NCBI RefSeq assembly: GCF_003473485.1
Contig: NC_053046.1
Coordinates: 4,722,001-4,786,000, forward strand
Length of the DNA stretch: 64,000 nucleotides
Direction of reading: 5' to 3'
Origin: Medicago truncatula
Lineage: Eukaryota; Streptophyta; Magnoliopsida; Fabales; Fabaceae
A program made the translations under genes and the position numbers. Shown here piece by piece: positions 49,365 through 60,189 of the stretch; positions within the stretch are counted from its first letter, which is position 1, and every line of letters begins with the position of its first letter. Under the pieces are notes generated by a model that was not told the DNA's origin, did not search any database, and saw only the letters and a list, made by a program, of their open reading frames with translations.

Positions 49365-50610
49365 AAGGATAACGCATAAGATAGCGGGGAAAAAACAGAT
49401 CATGAAAGCATCACTAGCAAGCATAGTTGAAGTCTTGAAAACTTTCACCCATTACGGTACCTACCATGTTTTCAGGCAAAAGCGAGATTCAATTGGTTAA
49501 GTAGAGTTTTGTGTGTCCTTCGTGATCAAATCTTTAGCTGTAAATAACAGTGCTCTTTTTCTAAGTGGTCATAGTGACAGGACCTGGATTGCTTTTTTTT
49601 TTTTTTTAAAATAGTTGCTTCCTCTGTGCAGAAGTTCCCTTCCCATGATGAATACATCTTCACAGGGAAAACAATGACTAAGAATTATAAAAATAGCGAG
49701 CATAGTTAAAACCAATCATGCCCCAACACCATGCTTATAGTGATGCCAATACAGTCACTGCCTTCAGCAAAAGCTTCAGAAGCCTAATAAGGATGGTTTC
49801 AGTTGCTGCTTTTGTACTGGACAGAAGGAAAATTTCTATTGTATTTTGTTGCTGTCTTCTTATTTCTCTAGTTTTAGCTATTCAGTTTTGAATGTGATTT
49901 CAATTATAAACATTGCATGGATGTTTCTGACTGGTAACTTGAAATGACAATTTATGCAACTGTGTACACTCGATACATCCAATCAATGAAGTGCATAATG
50001 ACCACGAGACTACATTCAAGCATATTGTAGATTTGTTAGATGCTTAAGCCATGTAATGCTGTTCAACTGCCAATTACTGGAACCAAATTTCAACAATGCT
50101 ATAGATTGTGAGAAATGTATCCCTTTATTTGATGAGAAAAGGAAAACAATAATTATCTACTGCTGTAGAATACTCCATTTTGCAAATAGATGTAAAAACT
50201 TGGGAATATTTTTATCCTTGATATGCAGATATATAAGGCCTTAGGATAGAGAGAAAATTGAGTTCCATTTGGAAGAAGGTCTACATCTCATGTTACTTGG
50301 TAAGAAAATCATGTTATGAGAAACAGAAATATATAAGAAATATGTATATATTCTACATACACAACTGTGAGTCCTATTATTGTTTTTGGACTCACCTGAA
50401 AAATGTATTTTCCAAAAAATACATAAATACAACTAGAAGTGCACGGTGATGGATAAAGCCTCAATTGTTACAATTGCCGGAGTAGACACTTCATTTTGTA
50501 GAAATTGGTTAGAAACCATGACAAGAAACAAGATTTTTTTTCTATTCCAATTTATACTTTTATCAAGCTGACATAACATGTTTACATGTAGCACATACCT
50601 ACAATTGTGA
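49365..50610. other. Downstream flank of the SufD gene, no gene
   Basis: AT-rich, no supported coding or RNA gene. The last few hundred bases probably include the SufD 3-prime UTR. Confidence 0.45.
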
Positions 50611-53580
50611 TCATTTAGGAGATGGATCCAATAAACTTTTAATCTGACTTCGTACTCTATCTCTAATGGAAGAATTAGGAAACTTATCTATCACTTCCCC
50701 TCCAAAGGCAAAAATTAGAACCCTTCTAGCTGTTTCTGAATCAATGCCACGTGCTTGGAAATACAGAAGTTGGCTTTGTTCCAGGTCACTTATTGCAGCT
50801 CCATGGGAACACTTGACGTCATCAGCGATGATTTGGAGATTTGGTTTAACATTTACAGTTGCACGAGGTTCAAGAAGAAGGCTTCTTGATAACTGTCCAG
50901 CATCTGTCTGCTGAGCATACCTACACAAGAATAGTGTATTACTGATATAAAGTGGCATATGTGATGAAATACAAGACATTAGTGAACAATTACCACCTGT
51001 CCTAGCTCAATAAATAAAAATTATAGCAATTAGATGTAACTAAAACTCATTAAGTAATTAGATTATATTGTGGGGATTTCAGTCCTCAATCAGCATTAGA
51101 AACACAACAGCTCAATCACATATTAAATCGAAAGAGTAAAAGTGAAGCATGCATAGAATTTTCCATTCTTGATACATAAAAGCACATTCCTACATAAATG
51201 ACTAAAAGGCAGTTTAGATATACGTGCAATAACAAGGGTGTATAAGGTTTGTTTGGTGGTTGGGAAGGGGAAGTTGAAGAGTGGAGTGCTAAGGAGGTTG
51301 GGAGTTCGATTCCTACTCCCAGCATAATTAATGCTAACAATATTAACATTGGCTGTTTCAGAAGAAAAAAAATACAATAACTGAGTATCAATCCATAGCA
51401 AGACGGGTGAAATTAGTTTCAGCATATGAATTGTTTCATAATCTCTTTCTGTTAATTTCTCCGTAAACATATATACAATTGTAAGGACTTCTTCGGTTCT
51501 TCATAAATGGTTATTAGATACTTATTTGAATTGAGAAGCTCTTGTGAGTTGTTAGAAACTAATCGAAAATTGGCCTAAATCCACTCTTGTATTGTTGTGC
51601 AAAAGAAAGAATTACCTGTTAACCTTGACGTTTCCGTCAAAAACTGCTTGTCCCTGTGAATGAGCCACAATGCACTTATGAATCTGACGGGAATAACCCC
51701 TTGGATGATCCAATACAAGACTACTGTGAAGATCCTGTGTTTGATTACCAACAGACAAGTGCAAAGTTGATAGCTCTGTCACTGTGTCCGGACCTAGTTG
51801 TTTGATATGAAGATTGTGTCTTCCAAGTTTGCCTCCTGTGCTTACCTCTGTAAGCTCGTATGTACTAGATGATTCCTGCAAACAATTACCAAAGAATCAC
51901 AAACCAATCATGTCAAGTTTCTTCTACATATCCACCCTTGCATAACTTCTAAAAAATAGTATAGCAAAATGCTAACTGCTACAAAACAAACAGCACACAA
52001 AATGCAATTATAGAGGTTATTTTTATACAATTACTTTTCTATCCTCACTAGTAATCATTTGCATTTCTATTCCTCTGCGTATGGTTAGCCATTATCTTCT
52101 TCATCAAAAGTCCATATGAAATTTTTTTCCATTAAATAGTCAAGCTCAATAGAAAATAACTTTTTTGAAGTCAATACTTGATATAGATTATAAAGGCAAT
52201 ATAAGTAGTAGTGTGATATTGTGATAGAAACCTAATGACAAATGATGGAAATACTTCTATCAGGTACTAAAAGATAAATTGTTTTGCAAATGATTCCAGT
52301 AGTGACCTGCTGTGTACGACTCGTATTCACTGATAAGTTGACAGTCGATCAATCAATCGAATTGTAGTATTTAACCACAGCATTGTACCCTATAACACTA
52401 AGAATTGCATAATCGAAAAACAACAATGCAGCTTCTCTGTCATATGCACAATTAGCACCAAACTTCATGATCAATGTTTGTATTCTTATGTCCATTAATT
52501 TATCTCTTTCCTATAGAGCTCAAGTTTACTATTCTAACATAACATTTTCATTCGCATAAACAATAAATTCATACTTAACTTCAAACTCAATTGAACTCCA
52601 ATCAAGTTCATCGAAAATCACAAATTTTTATACTCTACCTCTGAGCCAAACATACAATCAAACTCTAAACATACATCAAAAAATTGATATCCCAAGCAAA
52701 AATTGCGCAAAAAAAGATGATCAACCTGACGAACGGAAGTCCATTTGATATGCGCAGCAAGCATCGACTGAGTCTGAACATAAGAATGCCTGACCTTACC
52801 ACCTTCCCCAATCACAACCTCCAAAACAGCATTACTCCAATAACACTCATTCTCATTCCCTTCAAACTCCTCAACTATATCAACCTCTCCACCTTTCTCC
52901 ACCACCACCAAAACCCTCGGATTCGATAAATACAACTCATTCCCACCTTCCTTACTACCCTGCAACGATACATAACCCAAATGTACCGGGGTTTCAACAC
53001 GAACACCCTCCGGTACATAAACCACCGTCAAATCCGGTGCACCCATACCATTAATCGACCAAAACAAATCACCACCGTCCAATCCAGAAACCAATTCCAA
53101 AACCCTCTTAGCAACAACACCATTCAATTTTGACAAATTACCAACGTAAACCCCATCTGAAAACTCCGAGATTTTCGAAGTTGATTGTATGAAGTGTCCA
53201 TCAACGATGCTGATATGGCAGGGGAACTGATCGGTGGCAGTGGTGGTGGTGGTTGGGATTGGGGCGGGGAGGATTTGGGAAGAACGGAGGAAGGAGAAGT
53301 CGTTGAAGCGAAAAGGTTCGTGTTTTCGAGAAGGCCATGGAGAAGAGAGAAGAGAGTGTGAAGAAGCTTGTCGAAGATTCTGAAGAGGTTGTGGTGTAGG
53401 GACGGAGTCTTCTAAGGTTTCAGCGAGGTCGAGAATGAATGGGTCTGAAGAGATTGAAATAGCGTTGTTGAATGTGACTCTGGTTTTGGTTCTGATGAGT
53501 TTTTGAGATTTTGAGGAAGAAGATGAAGATGATGGGATTATGGGGTTGAATGCTGCAGGTGTTAATGCTATGCCACTCAT
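50611..53580 (-). CDS. SUFD: SufD/ABCI7, plastid Fe-S cluster scaffold subunit
   Basis: Three minus-strand exons: 53580-52726, 51875-51616 and 50920-50611, giving 474 residues, the length of the Arabidopsis ABCI7/NAP6 protein. SufD pairs with SufB and the ATPase SufC to assemble Fe-S clusters in the chloroplast stroma. The first ~45 residues are Ser/Thr/Arg-rich with few acids, as in a plastid transit peptide. Residues about 130-285 are the start of the beta-helix core. Residues about 300-455 carry the conserved SufBD region, including HSSLVLDHPRG-type sequence, the DDVKCSHGA motif (about 406-412) and the C-terminal helices (ARGID, IRDRVRSQIKSLL). Exon joins keep frame at RQ/ES and at R372. 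A SINE-like repeat sits in intron 2. The identification is firm. Confidence 0.95.
51232..51375 (+). repeat. SINE-like remnant in SufD intron 2
   Basis: Contains ggtttgtttggtggttggga (A-box-like) and ggttgggagttcgattccta (B-box), followed about 60 bp later by agaagaaaaaaaata, a possible A-rich tail. Confidence 0.45.
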
Positions 53581-54951
53581 TATTTTTGTTGAGTAAAGTT
53601 ACATACAGAGTTCAGAAATGATAGATGATAACTCTTAACAAGAAATGGTGGTGGTGTGAGTGGTAGAAAAGGGGGTGTTGGTTTAGTAGATACCATTGTT
53701 GATGTGAAACATCTAGCAATTGCTTATAGGCACCTTATATTACTCACAATACCTTCAATTATAATTAATTACCGTTTGAGGAGCTTTTAAATTGCCTAAA
53801 CCGATTTAAAAAATAACTTAATCAATTTAAAAGTGAAAAATAGTTAAATGTCGTTCATTAGGTGTTAGTGAGCATTTGGTAGGTGATTATAGAGCAATCA
53901 TCTAACTAGTAACACAATTTGTGCAAGTTTTATGTTGTTATGTGATTATGAAGAACATAAGAGTGTGTTAAGTTGTGTTTATGGTATAAAGTAAACTTAG
54001 TGGTAGTGTGGAAAAGAAAATTGGTACATTAACGTTTGGTTAGGGTTATGTCAAACTTCACAGTTTTTTAAGATAGATAGATAGATAGTGGTATAAAATA
54101 GGAATGTTTGAAATTTTAAATAACTCAAGATTTCTTACACAAACGATGAAGTTGATAATTTTTTTTTTGACGAATATGATGTACAATTTTAGTGACAAAT
54201 ATGTCTCTAAAACAAAAATTAATATATATTCTAGTTTGATCTTATTGACAATGAAAACTTTATTTCTTGGTGAACCAATGATATTTGTATCAACATTTTA
54301 ATCTTATTTTTGATTTTTTTTTAATTGTCGTCTTATATTATCAGTAACTTTCAATTTAAATCAGAACCCTAGTTTTCTACCGAGAGAAACTCTAACTTCT
54401 CTCTAAACTTTCTTTCTTCTTCGTTAATCGAGGAGGGGTGATTTTAGATTTTTTTTTTTATCCATAATCACCCCTCTGCTTCTTTTTTTTCCTTTTTCTT
54501 TCAATCTAAATAAGTGGTTTTCACATATATCACCCTTTACGTTCTTAGTGATATTTGTATCTATATACTCTATCAATTTGAATGAATGAATATCGTTTTG
54601 TTTTTATAAAAAAAAAATAACTTTCCGTTCAATTTTTCCATTCTTCATTTCTTAACTCCACTCTTTTTATGGATTTTCCTTGTGTGGGAAGATTAAAAGA
54701 AATTAACAAATTTGTTGTTACACTTATACGGTTATATTCTCTCCGGTATCCCCTGCTTTTGACCATAATTTTTATACCATTGTCGTGACCACTTATACGA
54801 CTATAATATGTTGTTACACTTAATGTAATGGAGTTTTGTGTGAGAATAAAGTTTTTTTGTATTAAGCTAGAAAACTGCCCAAGAAAATTTATCATGCTAA
54901 ATCATAAGATAGAGAAAGAGGAGCGTACTATGGTGATGTCCTTAATTTTAC
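53581..54951. other. Upstream of SufD; repeat debris, no gene
   Basis: 54360-54610 is the minus-strand relative of the repeat near 10135-10560 (attcattcattcaaattgat on the minus strand) and includes the inverted pair gaggggtgatttt / aatcacccctc. A short (gata)n run lies near 54074. No gene. Confidence 0.45.
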
Positions 54952-55130
54952 GAGAAATGATATTTGAACATATATTTTGTGACAAATTTTGCTACAACTT
55001 TCTCTTGCATACTCACATTATTTTTTATTTTATCTCTCTATTGCTTTGATTTTTGTGCAAATACATATTCTTTCTTTATAAATTATGGTTGTCCTCATAA
55101 GTTGTCAATTAAAGGTTGTTCAACCTCTAA
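54952..55130. mobile_element. Short MITE, same family as 3107-3291
   Basis: Starts gagaaatgatatttgaac and shares the ctctattgctttgatttttg core and gttgtcaatt...ggttgttcaa right end with 3107-3291. Terminal repeats are more degraded here. Confidence 0.55.
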
Positions 55131-56443
55131 TTTTATTCGTTCATGTATAATGTGAGTCAGAGAGTAGGTGCGCCACATCATTCTCTATCAATCCGTGAAA
55201 GAGAGTTTCACGAGATTAAGGAGGGTGTATTTGATTAGGATTTTAAAGGACAATTTTTGTTTAAAAAAGTTTTGAGGATTTTAAAAGACTTTACAGAATT
55301 TTAATGACTTTGATGATTTTAAAAGACTATTAAGGATTTCAATGGATTTAATTCATAAGATTTTAAAGGATTTGAAATGATTTTATGGATTTCAACAGAT
55401 TTCATAAATTTTAAAAAATAATTAAAAAAAATATCATAACACACTATCTTTCACAAAATCTCAATAAAGACTCATTTATTTATCTTACTTTATTTCTTAA
55501 GAGAGAGTAAAACCATGGCAACCAATAAATCGTTTACTAGCCGGAATACATCGGGGTGAGGTTCTAATTATTTTTATTTATTTTTATTAAGTATTCAAAT
55601 AAAATTGTAATCTCATGGCCTGTACCTGCCAACACACTCGGGAATATTCACGAAATAATTGTTCGCTGGATATATCATTTCCCTTTAATTTAATATATTA
55701 TGTTCACACTTTGTTAATAGTTAATACCCACATAAATCTAGTTTTGAATGGTTATCCAACCTTGACACGTTTATTATCCTACTAATTAGACATAATAAAG
55801 AAGACGAAATATCTCATCTCAACAATTAGTTTGTGCACCAATATAAATATCATGTAACTTAAGTATCTTTTCTTGACCACGGACGTCTCATAGAATTTGA
55901 ATTTTCTATCATCAATAAAAATTCTTAGTCATGCAGTCGAACATCAAGAGTTGTTTAATTTTGATAAGATGTTCCAGATTTCAAGATTGGTATTTTAAAT
56001 TTCAAAATAAAATAAAAAATAAACTCAAATATGTCTTTTATTTAATTGTCGATCCACTTAGTTATTTTTATTCAGACGAGACACTTTGTCCTCCTAACTA
56101 TGAGTTCTATTGATTGCCATTGCCAAGAATCAGGTTTAGGAAACTTTTCTCTCTGACCAAAATACCACATGATCTTGACAGTGAGAAATGTGTTTCACGC
56201 TTCACTCCTCGTGGCTATGTAAGTCAACAAACCTCAAATTTTTTTAAGAGACAATATTCACTACTAGACTAAGGTGTGATCAAAGCTCACAATTAAGTCT
56301 CATGTACACTGTGAAATTGGCACCGAGTGTCAAGAGACAATCAGACCAAAAAGGAGCAGACAAATACAACATGATAAGGTCAATTGTCCTACCATATATT
56401 TTCCACTTTCCCATTATTAATTTTTGCTAGCAGCTGAGAAAAT
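55131..56443. other. Intergenic, no gene recognised
   Basis: Contains a locally repetitive stretch (about 55240-55400) of ggattttaaag-like units. No coding signal. Confidence 0.45.
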
Positions 56444-56716
56444 ATGAATCATCTTTCTCTTTTCCAATTTGACCAGCACTATACTACTAATACATATATG
56501 GTAGTTGACGCCCTTGCTAAACATGGACTTAGTCTAGATTTACATTCAAATGTTTTCATTGGAAAAAATAAAAATAAAAAAAAAATTCAAATGTTTTTTA
56601 TGTTGTTCCTTATTTTCTTTCCCATTCTCTTTTGAGGAATTCTGTATGGAGTTTTTATTCCTATGTTTTCGTAGTGTGTTTTGAGCCATTGGCTCGCCTC
56701 TTTCTCCAAAAAAATA
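56444..56716 (+). mobile_element. LINE 3-prime remnant (RNase H-like tail)
   Basis: The + frame contains MVVDALAKHGLSLDLHSNVF, the form seen at the end of RNase H-type domains of plant non-LTR retrotransposons (the conserved A/V-D-A-L-A-K). About 150 bp downstream, ggctcgcctctttctcc is followed by an A run, like a LINE 3-prime end. Everything upstream of the RNase H tail is missing, as in a 5-prime-truncated insertion. Confidence 0.55.
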
Positions 56717-59056
56717 TGTTTTTATTTTTTATTTTTTATATTGTTATTTTATGAAGTCAATAAACATTCTCCAAATTCAATATTATAACTACATACTAAG
56801 ATAAAATTGAATTTGAATTTGACAAAAGTAGTTTATTTACGATAAGCAAAGTCATCAAAATATATATTTTACGATATAAACATTCGCCGTATATATTTTG
56901 ATAATTCTCCAAATTCATTGTTAGTTATAATGAGCACTAATATATATTTTGATAATTCTCCAATTTACATGAAGATTCGCCGTATCTTCTCTGTACATAA
57001 TAGTAGTTTATTTACGATAAGGATAAGTTCTAACTGAAGTTTTTTTTACAAAAGTTATAAGTGAAGATTAAAGTGGTGACAAATTGAGCACGACAAACTT
57101 GCAGCAAAAACATTAGTGATATTATAAGACTTTATGTTTCTTTTGACTAACAATATGACATATTTAAGCTATGTATGTATATTCCTATTAATCAAACCAT
57201 CACTGCCATTCTTTTAATTTTTTAGTTTGTTTCCTTAATTCCTAATGTGAACGCAAAATTCCAATGGGTTAATAAACTAGACCTATACAAGAAAAGACAA
57301 AATACAAATTGCATCAATATGAAAATACAAATCAAGTAAAGGGAACACGATGACGTTCCTTTTACCTTTTTATCATCTAAAAATGTGGCAAGGGACATTT
57401 ATGTCACCCTCTCTGATTGCTGCTTTGTCCAGTGTAACTACCAACCCACATAAGCAAAGATAAAATTGACTAATGTTCAAATCAAACCAATAACTTAGTG
57501 CTCATTAATTAATAATGAGAATTATTAACAACAAAAAATTAATAATGAGAAAATAATTAACAGTGCCTTGGGTCCTTCTACTTTCTTCCATTTCCAAGTG
57601 TTGAAAAGCAAAATCTTTTCTTCTACAACTTTAGTTTAAAAAGAAAATTATTTAACATGACTCATATTTAAATAGTCGCTCACAGTACGATTCAGGAGTA
57701 AATTTGTAAATTGAATTGTATGTGGTATTCGAGCTTAAGTTGTGATATATAATCGAAAACTAGAAAATTTGAAAAATGACATTAGTCACTTTTTTGTTGG
57801 TAACGATGACATAATTGACCAAACTTTACGATCAATTATTTTATGTTGTGTGCGTTATATTTTTATCTATCTTGTTTGAATTATATTTAAGATCACTGTA
57901 ATGATAAATCAGTACAATTATTCCTGATCTTAATCTCAACTATCTTACATGTAAAGGAAAGCTCTTACTTTACTTTTTTACTAACCCAAACATCACAACA
58001 CAATGAGGTGTTAAAGCAATCTTTAGTTTTAACCTTTTGTCCTTTTGCTCTCATATATGAAAAACATTCCACTAATTACTCACTATACTTTCTTTACTGA
58101 TCATTCACAAGTCCTTGGTTGGTCCCACTAATAGGAGTTTAAACTTGATTGCTTTAAGTTTAACACCTCAATGTGAATTCATGACAAGAAAGGAACCTCT
58201 GAAAATTTTAAAAATGCATGAAACACTTTTGGAGAATTTCCTTTGTGAAGGTTGGACCTACTTGATGACACAATCACCTGAATAAAAAATTAAGGTAAAG
58301 TGTTCAATCTGACTCAGGATGACATGTAAAAAACTTTGAGGGTAATGGCAGTTACAAGGAATCCCATATTCCACAAAAAGAGATGAAAAAAAAAAAATAA
58401 ATAAAAAATCAAGCTTGAGAGCAAGGTAGAGAAAAAATTTCATTAGAACTAATATCGATTGACAAATATGGTAAATGAGTACTTGAGATGTTGTATATAT
58501 AAAGCTAATAAAGAATCAATAACATTATCGATGTTCAAATTTGACTCAAGTGACAACCATGTTGATGATGTGATATTGTTTAGGGGAATTCCCACTTAAC
58601 TAATTATTTATATGTAATTGAATTATCAAAATATATATTACAAAAGCGACCAAATTTGATGCAATACACTAGGTTACTTTTCACTTAACAATTTATTTTC
58701 ATGTTATCGACTAAATTGTCAAGTATTTAATTAGCCACATCATCAAAACTCGTATATTTAAAATAAAGAGACGAAAATCGTGAACACGCGATCATTGTGA
58801 GTTGTTGAATCCATTGTTTGTTTGTTTGTTCAACTCATAGGTGCAGTGGAAATAATCCATGCCTCTTGGAACAAGAAAGTAACAAACAACGGTCACAAAT
58901 TATTTAGAGGTAAATTTGAACTTTTTGGGTGTGAACACTGAAAATGGTGGGCCATTTGCTTTGGAATTTTGGGTCCTCTTGGGACAAGCAATCTTAATTC
59001 TAAAACTTTCGGTGTTTTGTGTATAATGTTGGACCATTTGTTCCCTTCCCAAATGC
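56717..59056. other. Upstream region of the NAC gene, no gene
   Basis: AT-rich, with no supported gene or clear repeat. Confidence 0.45.
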
Positions 59057-59064
59057 TATATATA
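59057..59064 (+). promoter_or_regulatory. TATA box of the NAC gene
   Basis: tatatata about 490 bp before the ATG, followed by a CT-rich leader (cactctcacattctttccct) typical of a plant transcription start and 5-prime UTR. Confidence 0.5.
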
Positions 59065-59329
59065 TCACACTATCACTCTCACATTCTTTCCCTCCACTCT
59101 CTCTTCTTTTCTCTCAACCATTCACCACTTTCTCTTTGGTTTATTTTAACTTCTTGGCCTTTGTAAAGCCTTCACTTTTGCAAATTCTTTCTATGTTTTT
59201 CTTGGAGTAGAAAGTTTCAAGTTTCTTAGTTGAGTATAGTTAGTGTGTTATATTCCTAAGTTTGGTACATTTTTTCCTTTGGGGTGGAGATAGGTTCATA
59301 ATAAGAGCAACAGAATTTGTTTTAATACA

Positions 59330-59461
59330 ATGATTCTGGAGCATAATGGATGCACACCGTTGAAGTGTCATTTAACTCTTGATAAAAATTATATTGTAGA
59401 CAAGAGTTTTTATTTTTGGATTTTTCAGATTATGGATAGGTATAGTACTCTTGGTACTTAG
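59330..59461 (+). other. Upstream ORF in the NAC leader (43 codons)
   Basis: ATG at 59330, stop at 59459-59461, in the predicted 5-prime UTR and ending 87 bp before the main start. A shorter uORF (MFFLE) starts at 59192. If this part of the leader is spliced out (tttttcag at about 59421-59428 is a possible acceptor), the uORF would not be in the mRNA. Confidence 0.4.
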
Positions 59462-59548
59462 CACATTGCCCTAAATATTTTCAGTTTTATTTTTGTCTAT
59501 TTTTTGTGCTTTAATAATTAATAGTAGTAAGGAACATAGAGATATAGA

Positions 59549-60134
59549 ATGGGAGGAGCTTCACTGCCTCCGGGTTTTCGTTTCCATCCAACCGATGAAG
59601 AGTTGATAGGATATTACCTAAAAAGAAAAGTTGAAGGGCTTGAAATTGAGCTTGAAGTTATACCTGTTATTGATTTCTACAAATTTGATCCTTGGGAATT
59701 ACCTGGTAGGTCATCTTCAATTTCACATGTTGATCATTTGCATGGTTGCATAACATGTGTAGTGTGCTACTTTAAAAAAAAAAAAAAAACACTTTTATTA
59801 TGCTAGAGTGTGAACTGAGACTTTATGAGTGGTAGAAAGTAGAAAGCAGCATTTTGTTTTGTTGTTACTTTTTCTTTATTGATTAGTCTTTGAAAACTTT
59901 TAGGCTGTAAAAGCCGGTTCAACAAGTATTTTTAGTCTAAGATTGGAAAAACTGAAAACGAAATTATTTTTTGTTGAGTATGACTCATATTCACTGATAA
60001 GTTGTAGAAGCTTAAATGTAATGTAGCAGAGTGGATGGAGCTGAAAGCACAACAAATAGGAGGATTTAAGGTGTGAGGGGCGAAGCCCTTGCAGTACGGT
60101 TCAGGGATAAACACACATTGTGCTATGTAACCAT

Positions 60135-60189
<55 letters not shown>

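Noticed and set aside
51116..51470. Open frames of 91 and 115 residues on the minus strand
   Set aside because: They fall in SufD intron 2, overlap a SINE-like repeat and have no domain.
52684..52929. + strand frame of 81 residues
   Set aside because: Antisense shadow of SufD exon 1.
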